Assembly: GCA_019638615.1 (NCBI GenBank)
Contig: JAHBTL010000028.1
Coordinates: forward strand, 35,137 to 99,136
Reading direction: 5' to 3'
Length of the DNA stretch: 64,000 nt
Origin: Chitinophagaceae bacterium
GTDB lineage: Bacteria > Bacteroidota > Bacteroidia > Chitinophagales > Chitinophagaceae
Shown here: piece after piece, positions 1-7,855 of the stretch
Numbering within the stretch: the first letter of the stretch is position 1
How the letters are laid out: each line of letters starts with the position of its first letter
Program-made: the position numbers and the translations under genes
The notes under the pieces: model-generated
The model's input: the letters and a program-made list of their open reading frames with translations, nothing else
The model's database searches: none
Told to the model about the DNA's origin: nothing

Positions 1-729
1 AGAAGTTTTTATATTTCTTTTAAAATCAATTATCATGTTCAGGAACAGAATGTGTTCCCTCCGGATAAAGGAATCGCCGGGCAGCAGCCGGCTTATATAA
101 ATATATCCGAGCTCCACATTATAGTGCTTACCGAACTGCTTATTGACAGATGCCGAAAGCCGGCTATGATCAAATATATGACCGGGAGTTGTGCCGCTCA
201 TATTCAACAATTCTTCTCCTTGTAAAGTTATCTTATAATGTTTGTTAATTTCATAGTCTGCGCTTAACCGCGCTCTGCCACGCACGATGTCGTTACCAAC
301 GCTAAAGTTCCTGTATTCCGTCATTATGCGACTACCGATAGCAAGCTTTTTAGTAACAGGTTGCTTAAAACTAACACCCAGGGTTGAACGAAATTCAGAC
401 TGTGGTTTTTTTCCGGCATCTTCTTTATTTTTTATTACACTGTACAAAGAGTAATACGCTATGGGAGATGCATCTATCCTTATGTTTTGATTGAAAGAAT
501 AATATACCCAGGGGCGTACGGAATTCAACAGCTCATTATGAAAAGGATTGTTACTGCTGTACCCCTGCTGCCGGCGATGCTGCCATTCTATATCTGTCAT
601 CCATTTTTCAGAGAAATAATACCTGCCGGTCATGCGAAACCATGTGTTTATATGCGTCTGGGCATTCAACCGCACAGGCATATATATGCCCGATAATACA
701 ACAACAGCAATACGCAACCTGTTTCTCAT
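1..729 (-). CDS. DUF2490 family outer-membrane beta-barrel protein (partial)
   Basis: An open frame of 243 codons starts at the ATG at 729-727 on the minus strand and runs off the left edge without a stop. The first 24 residues (MRNRLRIAVV... ending LNAQ) form a signal peptide. The rest alternates polar and aromatic residues as in a small outer-membrane barrel (for example WMTDIEWQHRRQQGY, WVYYSFNQNIRIDAS, VELGYIYISRL). The pattern matches DUF2490 proteins, which are usually about 220-240 residues, so little may be missing. Function is unknown for the family. It lies just upstream of the haem lipoprotein gene in the same direction (774 is that gene's stop), with a 44-base gap, so it could be the last gene of the sulfur operon. 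The frame and signal peptide are seen; the family call rests on pattern recognition. Confidence 0.7.
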   Translation of the reverse strand, partial: MRNRLRIAVVVLSGIYMPVRLNAQTHINTWFRMTGRYYFSEKWMTDIEWQHRRQQGYSSNNPFHNELLNSVRPWVYYSFNQNIRIDASPIAYYSLYSVIKNKEDAGKKPQSEFRSTLGVSFKQPVTKKLAIGSRIMTEYRNFSVGNDIVRGRARLSADYEINKHYKITLQGEELLNMSGTTPGHIFDHSRLSASVNKQFGKHYNVELGYIYISRLLPGDSFIRREHILFLNMIIDFKRNIKTS

Positions 730-773
730 TCATCTGTGTTTTGCCTTTGAACCTTTTTGTACAACACGCATCT

Positions 774-1376
774 TCATTCAGGCTCAGCCCCTGCAGCGGT
801 GATCTTCCATAATCCCCTTAACATACCCGCAGTATAGTTCAGGGCTTTGTCATCGGGGTATATCTCTTTCAGCTTTTTAAGCGTACCGGCTTCTATATCT
901 TTATCCGGGTCTCCATGACATTTTAAACAGGTAGGCATACCAATAACAATAGGCTTGTAATAAGCCAATGCCCCTTTTGCTTCTGTTCCTGTAATGCCGG
1001 GCGGAATAGAATCTTTTTTTGCCATCGCCTGTTCAAAGCGCTGCCATACCGCGGAATCCATCGCCGTTTTCAGAACGTTTGCTGCATTGCGGGGTTTATT
1101 GGTAATACGCGTTATAACAAGATCATGCGCTTTAGACACGGAATCGGTTAATGCCAGGGCTTTCTGACTGCAAAACTCAACAGCATACTCAGTACCCCCT
1201 TTTTGTATGGCCGCCGATACTTCTTTTAAAAGCGCCTGCTGGGCAATGCCCGACAGTTGGGCGGCCGTTTCAGTGAATTGCTGCAGGTCTTTTTCCTGCT
1301 TTACAGGTTCAACCTGGTTATTGCAGCTTATTGCTACAAGCAACAGCCACGCATAATACCTGGTATACTTTGGCAT
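774..1376 (-). CDS. DUF3365 (Tll0287-like) haem-binding lipoprotein
   Basis: This is a 200-residue protein with a short hydrophobic leader and lipobox (LLLVAIS then Cys18), so it is probably an exported lipoprotein. Residues 30-195 resemble DUF3365, a PAS-like haem domain. A single c-type haem motif CLKCH sits at residues 150-154 (Cys150, Cys153, His154), and the conserved segment ALAYYKPIVIG precedes it. Such proteins are thought to sense redox state or small ligands, or to carry electrons; no reaction is established. It is the last of four closely packed minus-strand genes (10 bases after the YeeE/YedE-type gene). A redox sensor or electron carrier for reduced sulfur is a reasonable guess from that position, not something the sequence proves. 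Confidence 0.8.
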   Translation of the reverse strand: MPKYTRYYAWLLLVAISCNNQVEPVKQEKDLQQFTETAAQLSGIAQQALLKEVSAAIQKGGTEYAVEFCSQKALALTDSVSKAHDLVITRITNKPRNAANVLKTAMDSAVWQRFEQAMAKKDSIPPGITGTEAKGALAYYKPIVIGMPTCLKCHGDPDKDIEAGTLKKLKEIYPDDKALNYTAGMLRGLWKITAAGAEPE

Positions 1377-1386
1377 ATATTATAAT

Positions 1387-1905
1387 TTAGTGTGGCAATT
1401 TCTCCCTTAATTTACCATACACCCAGGTGCCGGCAACGGCACTCAGCAATACTGCTATTACTACCGTGGCGCCCATACCAATCTGCGCAAATAACGGTCC
1501 CGGACAAGCGCCTGTTAATCCCCAGCCCAATCCAAAAATCAGGCCTCCATAAATCTGTCCTTTATTAAACTTTTTAGAAGTAAATGCAATGGGTTCGCCA
1601 TACATTGTTTTTATGTTGAGCTTTTTTATTAACCATACAGACAAAATACCAACCGCCATGGCCGACCCGATAATGCCATACATATGAAAAGACTGCAGCC
1701 GGAACATTTCCTGTATACGAAACCAACTGATCACTTCCGCTTTTACAAATACGATCCCGAATAATATACCTACTATAAGATATTTGATATTATGATACCA
1801 CTTGTGTTCGAGCCCTGACTCATTGACACAAACTGTATCCTGCGCCCGTACCTCAAAATCCGTATCCTGTGCTTTTAATTTTCTTGTATTGTTCTCTCTT
1901 ACCAT
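1387..1905 (-). CDS. YeeE/YedE-type (DUF6691) membrane protein, small half
   Basis: This 172-residue membrane protein has about four hydrophobic segments (around residues 40-58, 76-94, 118-135 and 142-160). The signature GWGLTGACPGPL is at residues 128-139, with conserved Cys134, as in the second half of two-part YeeE/YedE transporters. Family members move thiosulfate or other reduced sulfur, passing it along conserved cysteines. The N-terminal 40 residues are polar and not conserved; an internal start is possible but no other Met lies before the first membrane segment. It follows the larger YeeE/YedE gene by 9 bases. The pair plus a rhodanese is a common sulfur import arrangement. Confidence 0.85.
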   Translation of the reverse strand: MVRENNTRKLKAQDTDFEVRAQDTVCVNESGLEHKWYHNIKYLIVGILFGIVFVKAEVISWFRIQEMFRLQSFHMYGIIGSAMAVGILSVWLIKKLNIKTMYGEPIAFTSKKFNKGQIYGGLIFGLGWGLTGACPGPLFAQIGMGATVVIAVLLSAVAGTWVYGKLREKLPH

Positions 1906-1914
1906 GTTTTGTGT

Positions 1915-2475
1915 TTATTGAAGTATAACGGGCAGTATCAGGTTTGCCATAATAAATCCACCTGCCATAAAACAAATGGTTGCCACCAGCGACGGCCATT
2001 GCAGGGTGCTCAGTCCCATGATAGCGTGCCCGCTTGTACAACCGCCGGCATAGCGCGATCCGAAGCCGACAAGGAACCCTCCGCCCACCATCATGGCCAG
2101 TCCTTTGCCTGTAAGCAGGTTTTCCCAACTGTACAATTGCACAGGTACCATATTGCTGTAGTCGTTAATGCCATATCCTTCCAGTTCTTTTACCAGGTTA
2201 GGATTTACTACCACAGGGCCAGGATGGTTGAATAACCAGAAAGTAAGTATTCCGCCCAGGAAAATACCTGCTACAAAAAACAGGTTCCATATCTCTTTTT
2301 TATAATCATATTTAAAAAAAGGAATATTGGCCGGGAAGCAGGTAGCGCATGCATGACGGAGATTGGCTGAAATCCCAAAATGTTTATTCCCTAAAATAAG
2401 CAATGCCGGAACCGTAAGCCCTATCAATGGGCCCGCTATATACCAGGGCCAGGGTTGCATTAAAAATTCAGCCAT
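1915..2475 (-). CDS. YeeE/YedE family thiosulfate/sulfur transporter, large half
   Basis: This is a 186-residue integral membrane protein. The family signature is at residues 131-155: GGGFLVGFGSRYAGG followed by CTSGH, with Cys146, Ser148 and His150. An additional pair, Cys43 and Cys46 (RHACATC), lies near the first loop and might also handle sulfane sulfur. In characterised YeeE proteins the conserved cysteines relay thiosulfate through the membrane. It lies 3 bases after the rhodanese gene and 9 bases before the small half, so the three are almost certainly co-transcribed. The substrate here (thiosulfate or another sulfane compound) is inferred from family and neighbours. Confidence 0.87.
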   Translation of the reverse strand: MAEFLMQPWPWYIAGPLIGLTVPALLILGNKHFGISANLRHACATCFPANIPFFKYDYKKEIWNLFFVAGIFLGGILTFWLFNHPGPVVVNPNLVKELEGYGINDYSNMVPVQLYSWENLLTGKGLAMMVGGGFLVGFGSRYAGGCTSGHAIMGLSTLQWPSLVATICFMAGGFIMANLILPVILQ

Positions 2476-2478
2476 TCG

Positions 2479-2790
2479 TTACAGTATTTTTTTGTTTAAT
2501 GAATTCCATGCTCCCCCGTTAAATGTAATAAGCCCATGCTCCGATAAAACATTCTTTGCCGCCCCGCTCCTGTTACCGCTTCTGCAGCAGGTGATGATTT
2601 TTTTATTTTTGCTTTTCAGGCTGGCAATATGGCGTTGCATTTCGTCAAGAGGAATATTAATGCTTCCTTCTATATGCCCGCCTGCAAATTCTGCCGGAGA
2701 ACGCACATCTATAATGAGCGCCCCTTCTTTAATCAACGATTTAAAATCTTCCGGGCTTTTTTTCCCGAATAATGCTGATAGAATACCCAT
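2479..2790 (-). CDS. Single-domain rhodanese sulfurtransferase
   Basis: This 103-residue protein is one rhodanese domain. The active loop CRSGNR begins at Cys69, the catalytic cysteine that would carry a persulfide; Cys68 lies next to it. The conserved IIDVRSPAEF and GHIEGSINIP motifs are present at residues 26-48. No signal peptide is seen, so it should act in the cytoplasm and could accept sulfur delivered by the two YeeE/YedE proteins encoded right after it. It is the first gene of the operon. A promoter-like element (CATCTTTG on the minus strand, 2819-2812) sits 22 bases before the ATG and differs from the -7 consensus at one position. Confidence 0.9.
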   Translation of the reverse strand: MGILSALFGKKSPEDFKSLIKEGALIIDVRSPAEFAGGHIEGSINIPLDEMQRHIASLKSKNKKIITCCRSGNRSGAAKNVLSEHGLITFNGGAWNSLNKKIL

Positions 2791-2959
2791 GAGTGTTTAT
2801 TTATTCTTTTGCAAAGATGATGGAGGAAAAAAAGACCAGGAGTGACTTATATCACACCCCTGCAAACTTCCCGGTTCTCACTTTTTATGCGGCTTTGAAC
2901 GCTAAGCCTGACGTGTATATACCCCTGCATGTAGAAAACGCCGGCTACAAAAACAAAAC

Positions 2960-3115
2960 ACGCTTGCGCCGTCATTGCGGTCCCGACCACCCCGACTTTC
3001 GGGGGGAGAAGCAGCCCCCGCAGTGGGCAACTGCTTTCTTTCCGCGAGGATTGCTTCGCCGCTGTGAAAGCAATTGATGGTTTAATTTTTGATTCGGCGA
3101 CTCGCAAAGACGTTC
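2960..3115. repeat. Dispersed intergenic repeat, copy A
   Basis: The gene-free stretch 2791-3509 is filled largely by repeats. This part starts with CGTCATTGCGG and ends with ACTCGCAAAGACG, an imperfect inverted pair of the kind seen also at 35574-35663. Inside it (about 2996-3062) is the segment GGGGAGAAGCAGCCCCCGCAG through GCGAGGATTGCTTCGCCGC, related to the cores at 3226-3296, 59543-59610 and 59834-59905. No convincing coding sequence was found on either strand. Confidence 0.65.
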
Positions 3116-3171
3116 ACGTGGTTGAGTAAAACCCAGGCTTTTCCTGAGTGCTGTCAGTAAAAAAGAAACCG

Positions 3172-3402
3172 CTTACGCGTCCCTGCGAGACCGCTTGTAT
3201 GAACCTTTGAATTGAACGAATGTTTCGGCGGGCGAAGCAGCCCTCGCAGCAGGAAAAATGCAGCCCAACGAAGATGGCTTCTCCCGCCAGAGCATTGATC
3301 TAACTTCAACTTGAATAAAAGCGGGATCGCCATGACGGGTAAAAGGTTGATGATTCTGTAACTTTCACGATCATTCAGGGTTAGAAATGATCCATTTTCC
3401 CG
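3172..3402. repeat. About 230-base dispersed repeat, copy B1
   Basis: This stretch aligns by eye along most of its length with 59492-59722. Both begin GTCCCTGCGAG, contain a GAAGCAG...GATGGCTTCTCCCGC core, then CGCCATGACG, then TGATGA followed by a GTAA-TTTCAC block and a final ATCCATT. Similarity continues beyond the short palindromic core, so this is a longer shared element and not just a shared hairpin. Open frames crossing it are not supported. Confidence 0.7.
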
Positions 3403-3497
3403 CCAGGGGCCGCCCAAAAACCTATGAGGTTTGCCGCACGGCTTTTCTTTCCTGCAAACCTCGTAGATTTAGCATATGGAAAAGCTAATAATTTTAG

Positions 3498-3505
3498 TAA
3501 TTTCG
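3498..3505 (+). promoter_or_regulatory. -7 promoter element of the endonuclease Q-like gene
   Basis: TAATTTCG fits the Bacteroidota -7 pattern TAnnTTTG with one change. It ends only 4 bases before the ATG at 3510, so a transcript would have almost no leader. The call is motif-based only. Confidence 0.4.
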
Positions 3506-3509
3506 TGCC

Positions 3510-4778
3510 ATGTTGTATATTGCCGATCTTCATACACACTCTCACTATGCCGCGGCTACGAGTAAATTCCTTTGCCTCGAGACCATGTACCAGTGGGCGT
3601 TAATAAAAGGGATTGATGTGGTGAGCACGGGCGACTTCACCCATCCCGCATGGATACGGGAGCTGGAGGAAAAGCTGCAACCCGCCGGTAACGGGTTTTA
3701 CACATTAAAGCATACTCCTGAATTGAAGGAATTGCCGGGAGCCACTCCGGCCGGCAGAACGGTTTATTTTTGTTTGTCTACAGAGGTGAGTTGCGAATAC
3801 ATTATTAAAGGCAAACAATACAAAAATCATCACCTCATCTATGCACCCGACTTCGAAACTGCGCGTCTTGTTAACAAAGCGCTGAGTCCGTATGGCGATC
3901 TGTCGCTGGACGGCAGGCCTACCCTACACCTGCAGGCACATGAATTACTGAAGATCGTATTGGCGGTGTCACCCCATGTGCGTTTTATCCCGGCACATAT
4001 CTGGACCCCGTGGTATTCGGCGCTGGGCGGTATGAACGGGCACGACTCCCTGCAGGATTGCTTTAAGGATGTTACGGGTGAATTGTTTGCGGTAGAAACC
4101 AGCCTGTCTGCCGATCCGCGTATGTGCCGCAGGTACACGGAGCTTGACCATCTTACATTGGTCTCTAATTCGGATGCCCATTCTGCATGGAAGCTCGGGC
4201 GCGAAGTAAACCTCTTTAATGCCGAACTGGGTTACGATGCCCTATTCCATGCGATTAAAACAAAGCAGGGCTTTTCCGGCACCTGGGAGTATTACCCGCA
4301 GCGTGGTAAGTATTATAACGACGGGCACAGGAACTGTAAAATTTCGGTAAGCGCAAAAGAAGCAAATGCCGGCATTTGTCCCGTGTGTAGCAGACCCTTA
4401 ACCATTGGCGTGGCGCACAGGGTAGAGCAGCTTTCCAACCGCACGGAGCCGGAAACAGAAGGCAATTTTCAATCTTTCCAATATGTACTGCCCTTACCGG
4501 AAATACTGGGCGAGATCATGGGCTTTAGTGAAACCAGCAAAGCGGTTGAAAAGAAATACGCACAGGCAATCTCTTATTTCGGAAATGAGTTCGATTTGTT
4601 AATGCATACACCTGTTGAAGATATCCGCCGGTTTCATCCCACGCTCGCCATTGCCATAGAGCGGCTTCGCAAGGATGAAAAACGTTTCACCCCGGGATAT
4701 GACGGCGAGCATGGCCGGATCTGGTTCTTTAACGAGGGTGAGCTGAAAAGAAAACCGGAGCAGGCAACGTTGTTTTGA
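3510..4778 (+). CDS. Endonuclease Q-like PHP-domain DNA repair nuclease
   Basis: This is a 422-residue PHP-fold protein. The metal-binding motif DLHTHSHYAAATSK is at residues 6-19 (His8, His10), followed by STGDFTHP near residue 40 and SNSDAHS near 222. A putative zinc-binding part has Cys276, Cys290 and Cys293 (CPVC), followed by RPLTIGVAHRVEQL. This order (PHP, then a Cys motif leading into LTIGVxHRVE) is that of endonuclease Q, which nicks DNA 5' of deaminated bases such as uracil and hypoxanthine. Length matches the family (about 400-425). It is a single gene between a repeat-filled gap and a convergent serine hydrolase gene. Activity on particular lesions is inferred. Confidence 0.82.
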   Translation: MLYIADLHTHSHYAAATSKFLCLETMYQWALIKGIDVVSTGDFTHPAWIRELEEKLQPAGNGFYTLKHTPELKELPGATPAGRTVYFCLSTEVSCEYIIKGKQYKNHHLIYAPDFETARLVNKALSPYGDLSLDGRPTLHLQAHELLKIVLAVSPHVRFIPAHIWTPWYSALGGMNGHDSLQDCFKDVTGELFAVETSLSADPRMCRRYTELDHLTLVSNSDAHSAWKLGREVNLFNAELGYDALFHAIKTKQGFSGTWEYYPQRGKYYNDGHRNCKISVSAKEANAGICPVCSRPLTIGVAHRVEQLSNRTEPETEGNFQSFQYVLPLPEILGEIMGFSETSKAVEKKYAQAISYFGNEFDLLMHTPVEDIRRFHPTLAIAIERLRKDEKRFTPGYDGEHGRIWFFNEGELKRKPEQATLF

Positions 4779-4844
4779 TGCCGGTCGCACATCTGCCAAA
4801 CGCAATGTTATGCGTTCGTACCTGTTATCAGCACTCATTAATTT

Positions 4845-6353
4845 TTATTTTTTCAACAACTCCTCTAAGAAGTTTTTTCCGTTTTCATTGTCCGGATTTA
4901 GTTTAACAGATTTACGATACATAAAAATAGCTTCATTTTTCTTTCCTGTTTTTGCCAATGCCTCGCCATAGCTATCATAACTATTAAAGCTATTGGGAAA
5001 TAATAAGATGTTTTGTTTCAAGACTTCTAAAGCAAGTTCACTATGTCCGTTGAATGTCGCCGCATAAAGAAGCTGCAAGCCTAAATCATTCATATCCTCT
5101 TCATTTAGATAATAATGAGAAGTATCGTCTTTCAATTCCTGAAATTTGATAAAGGCGATGTCAACTCCTTTCTCAACTAAAGTACTACCGTAAATTTTCG
5201 TCAACGATTGTTTTGAAATAGATACAGGCTTGTTGTTAAGAATATTCATTGCATTTAAACCATTTTGATGAAGGCTTCTGTTAAATGTGTTATCAAAGAG
5301 AATAACCGTTTGTTTTTTGTCAATGTTTCGCACTAAAATGCTCAACGCACCGGGAACACCCCCTGTATGCCCGACAATTTTTCCTTTTGAACTGTCTGAT
5401 GCAATAAACCAGCCTAAGCCATAAGATGCTTTTTCTCCTCCAAAAACCGTTTGCGTTAGTTGTCCATTATTTAATTTGTTAGGTGCGAATGCTTCATTCA
5501 ACGATGCTTGTTTAATTAATCTTCCTGTGTAAAGCGCCTGGTCAAATTTCAACATATCGCCGGTAGTTGATATAATATTGCCATTACCAACGAAGCCACT
5601 TAAACTCAACATTCTTACCCTGTATCTTTTTATGCTATCAACGTTTTCTAATTCGGTAGAAAAAAGAAAAGGGTAATCATAATCAACTACGCGATTTTTG
5701 TTTTCCATTTGTGTAATGTCATTTTGAAAATAGGTACTTGTCATTTTTGCGGGACTAAAGATGTTTTTTTGTAAATATTCTTGAAAAGTAAGACCGGAAA
5801 CTTTTTCTACAAGTAATGCTAATAAAATGTAATTAGCATTAGTGTACTGATATTTGTCATTTGGCTTAAAGGCTAAAGGCTGGTTTATTTTTTTTAAGGT
5901 GGGCAAAAAGTCCTTATTTGTAAAAACTTTATTTGGATTCTCTTTTACCTGTTGCCTGAAAATTTCTATTTCGGGTAAGCCGGATGTATGGGTAAGCAAA
6001 TGCCGGATAGTAATTTCAATATAGGGGAAATCCGGGAAATATTTAGCTACAAAGTCATCTAATCTTAATTTTCCCTTTTCCTTAAGTTGTAAAATGGCGG
6101 TTGATGTAAATATTTTTGAAACCGAAGCCAGAGAAAAACCTGAGTATTCATTATTAGGCATCCTGGTTTTAAAATTTGAATAACCAAATGACTTTTGATA
6201 AACCGGTTGTCCGTTTTCCGCAACAAGAACATTCCCGTTTATCTGCCCATAAGTATGAAGCGAATTAAAGAAACTGTCTAATTTTTGGGCATTGGTTTGG
6301 GCATATGCTATTGTGCCAATAAGTAAAAAAAGGAACAGAAATGTCAGTTTCAT
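4845..6353 (-). CDS. Beta-lactamase-fold serine hydrolase with C-terminal TPR
   Basis: This is a 502-residue exported protein with a signal peptide (residues 1-19, ending AYAQ). The class C beta-lactamase/penicillin-binding-like domain shows Ser77-Val-Ser-Lys80, Tyr170-Thr-Asn172 and a later HTGG, the three catalytic motifs. The last about 70 residues read as a tetratricopeptide repeat (SYGEALAKTGKKNEAIFMYR). Such proteins include peptidases, esterases and D-aminopeptidases; the substrate cannot be read from sequence. It is divergent from the winged-helix regulator at 6491, which is a candidate controller. Confidence 0.85.
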   Translation of the reverse strand: MKLTFLFLFLLIGTIAYAQTNAQKLDSFFNSLHTYGQINGNVLVAENGQPVYQKSFGYSNFKTRMPNNEYSGFSLASVSKIFTSTAILQLKEKGKLRLDDFVAKYFPDFPYIEITIRHLLTHTSGLPEIEIFRQQVKENPNKVFTNKDFLPTLKKINQPLAFKPNDKYQYTNANYILLALLVEKVSGLTFQEYLQKNIFSPAKMTSTYFQNDITQMENKNRVVDYDYPFLFSTELENVDSIKRYRVRMLSLSGFVGNGNIISTTGDMLKFDQALYTGRLIKQASLNEAFAPNKLNNGQLTQTVFGGEKASYGLGWFIASDSSKGKIVGHTGGVPGALSILVRNIDKKQTVILFDNTFNRSLHQNGLNAMNILNNKPVSISKQSLTKIYGSTLVEKGVDIAFIKFQELKDDTSHYYLNEEDMNDLGLQLLYAATFNGHSELALEVLKQNILLFPNSFNSYDSYGEALAKTGKKNEAIFMYRKSVKLNPDNENGKNFLEELLKK

Positions 6354-6386
6354 ATTAAAATTTATTTAAGCTATTAATTTGAGCCC

Positions 6387-6394
6387 CAAAACTA
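6387..6394 (-). promoter_or_regulatory. -7 promoter element of the serine hydrolase gene
   Basis: TAGTTTTG on the minus strand matches TAnnTTTG exactly and ends 33 bases before the ATG at 6353. It lies in the 137-base gap shared with the divergent regulator. Confidence 0.5.
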
Positions 6395-6470
6395 CCTACT
6401 ACTTAGAGTCTTATTTCTATAGAAAACCTTTTGTTTAGCTATAGATATCTCAAAAGCTTTCCTTATTCAG

Positions 6471-6478
6471 TAGTTTCG
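6471..6478 (+). promoter_or_regulatory. -7 promoter element that decides the regulator start
   Basis: TAGTTTCG matches TAnnTTTG with one change and ends 12 bases before the ATG at 6491. It makes the longer frame starting at 6431 unlikely to be translated. Confidence 0.4.
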
Positions 6479-6490
6479 CTAAAAATTGCT

Positions 6491-7165
6491 ATGGAGCGTA
6501 TTTTTTTTGTCTTAAATAATTGTTTTTTGGTTGATGGTTCGGTCAACCTCCTCACTAATCTTGAAACTGGATTGCAGACTAAGCTGGAACCCAGGTTAAT
6601 AGAAATATTAGACATTCTTGTAAAAAATGAAGGAAAACTGGTTAGCAGAGAAATGCTCATTTCGAAAATATGGAACAATTATGGAGGTGCAGATGATGGT
6701 CTAAATCAAGGAATTTCAATTCTGCGAAAATCGCTTGCCGACACCAATAAACAAATAATTGAAACCGTTCCAAAGAAAGGTTATATACTTCACGCTACCG
6801 TTACCAATGATCTAAATGTTAAAGAAGAGTGGCCTCAAAGTGAAAAAGCTATAAAAAAGCAACCGGTTTTTTTAGCAATATTTTTAGGGGGTGCATTTAT
6901 TTTGATATTCCTGTTTCTGTTTAATTTAGGAAAAAACAAAATCTCCGATAGATTAGAAAAGCAACCAGATTTTCTTTTAAAATCAGGTTCTACAGTATCA
7001 AAAAATTGGCATGGAAAAAATTACAAACTTGCATTTGGCAAAGACGAAAAAATTATTCTTTTTGAGAACAACATTCAAATAGCAGACAGTAATCTTATAA
7101 ACTATGAAATAGTTATTCAAGAACTTAAAGACAAACTTACTAGTGAACAAGATGCAAATAGATAA
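6491..7165 (+). CDS. Membrane-anchored winged-helix transcriptional regulator
   Basis: This is a 224-residue protein starting MERIFFVLNN. Residues 1-105 form an OmpR/PhoB-type winged-helix domain (LVSREMLISKIW, GLNQGISILRKSLAD, IIETVPKKGYIL), as in CadC/ToxR-like regulators. A single membrane segment follows around residues 125-145 (AIFLGGAFILIFLFLF) and a short outside domain of about 75 residues ends the protein. This is the layout of one-component regulators that sense something beyond the membrane. An upstream frame starting at 6431 is open but less likely because a -7 element lies at 6471. It is divergent from the exported serine hydrolase gene, which it may control. Confidence 0.8.
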   Translation: MERIFFVLNNCFLVDGSVNLLTNLETGLQTKLEPRLIEILDILVKNEGKLVSREMLISKIWNNYGGADDGLNQGISILRKSLADTNKQIIETVPKKGYILHATVTNDLNVKEEWPQSEKAIKKQPVFLAIFLGGAFILIFLFLFNLGKNKISDRLEKQPDFLLKSGSTVSKNWHGKNYKLAFGKDEKIILFENNIQIADSNLINYEIVIQELKDKLTSEQDANR

Positions 7166-7219
7166 TGGTGTGATTATTTAAGATCATCCCCAAAATATGG
7201 AAGTTGTTCCACTATAATG

Positions 7220-7534
7220 TTATATTAATGTTGCATTGTTTTGTAATAAAGGGTATACTCCTATAAGCTGATCACCGTTCAAATGCTTTATAAGCTGGTC
7301 ATCCGTAAGCGGTAAATATTTTTTGTCAGTGTATGATTGAAAAGTACCACCTTTCATCTTATGGGCCTTGTATCGGTAAGGGTCATACAAATAAGCAGGC
7401 ATATACCCGCTCTTTCCTTCCCCGCCCGGAGAACCGGTGGGTATTTCCCAACGAGTTGCAAATACGTCTTCCCGGCCTTTGAAAAGGGAGCGGAATAGCT
7501 GTAACCTTCTATCAATGGCTGGTTCCGGCAAATC
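7220..7534 (-). pseudogene. Fragment of a TOTE-type archaeo-eukaryotic primase
   Basis: The minus strand encodes about 103 residues with no ATG: the frame opens after a TAA and the first usable start is a TTG at 7531. The segment RRLQLFRSLFKGREDVFATRW followed by GKSGYMPAYLYDP, LPLTDDQLIKHLNGDQLIG and VYPLLQNN resembles the first about 90 residues of the primase domain of TOTE conflict-system proteins. Intact proteins continue with an ADFD-type catalytic motif and a helicase; here the frame ends with four unrelated residues. It is therefore read as a remnant. It lies next to the truncated norE, which suggests one rearrangement affected both. Confidence 0.6.
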
Positions 7535-7617
7535 GGTAATTCGTTTTTAACCTTTCTACTTTTATTCGTTTAAAAGAAACCGAAAGCCAATTCATCAAAG
7601 GCTTAACCTGGCACATA

Positions 7618-7845
7618 TCAGATCATCACAACATCAGCTTCTTTTAGCAATAAAAACACGGTGTTAACAGCGGCGATTGTTTTGTTCAGCGACTGGCTGT
7701 CGCTGTGAAACTGCGCTCTTTCCGCCATTCCGTAATAACCCAAAGCGATCATGGCGGCGCCAAATGTGATCAGCTCCAGGTAAATGACGATCCAGATCAG
7801 AATGCCGCCGGGGGGATAAAAGATGGATTTGTAATTTATTTCCAC
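7618..7845 (-). pseudogene. Truncated norE-like (cytochrome c oxidase subunit III family) gene
   Basis: The 75-residue product begins like the N-terminus of the NorE/subunit III family: a polar start, then PPGGILIWIVIYLELITFGA as the first membrane segment, and a second segment beginning NTVFLL. Full-length members have about 190 residues and five membrane segments. Here the frame leaves the family pattern right after NTVFLL, adds LKEADVVMI and stops. It follows norD by 10 bases and thus is the expected last gene of the nor operon. NorE is accessory, so nitric oxide reductase could still work without it. Confidence 0.65.
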
Positions 7846-7855
7846 TCCAACAGTT

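Noticed and set aside
1853-2235. Open frames overlapping the YeeE/YedE gene on both strands
   Set aside because: The YeeE/YedE frame has the family motifs; the others have none.
2793-3417. Short open frames in the gap before the endonuclease Q-like gene
   Set aside because: They follow palindromic repeats, are rich in unusual residue runs and have no start signals.
4799-4816. Terminator between the convergent endonuclease Q-like and hydrolase genes
   Set aside because: AACGCA-N6-TGCGTT is only a 6-base stem with no T-run on either strand, so it is too weak to call.
4845-6353. Naming the serine hydrolase as an antibiotic resistance beta-lactamase
   Set aside because: It has the shared catalytic motifs only; the TPR tail and length differ from resistance enzymes.
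7546-7620. Plus-strand frame between the primase fragment and the norE remnant
   Set aside because: It is about 35 codons without start or known similarity; it may be leftover from the rearrangement, but no gene can be supported.
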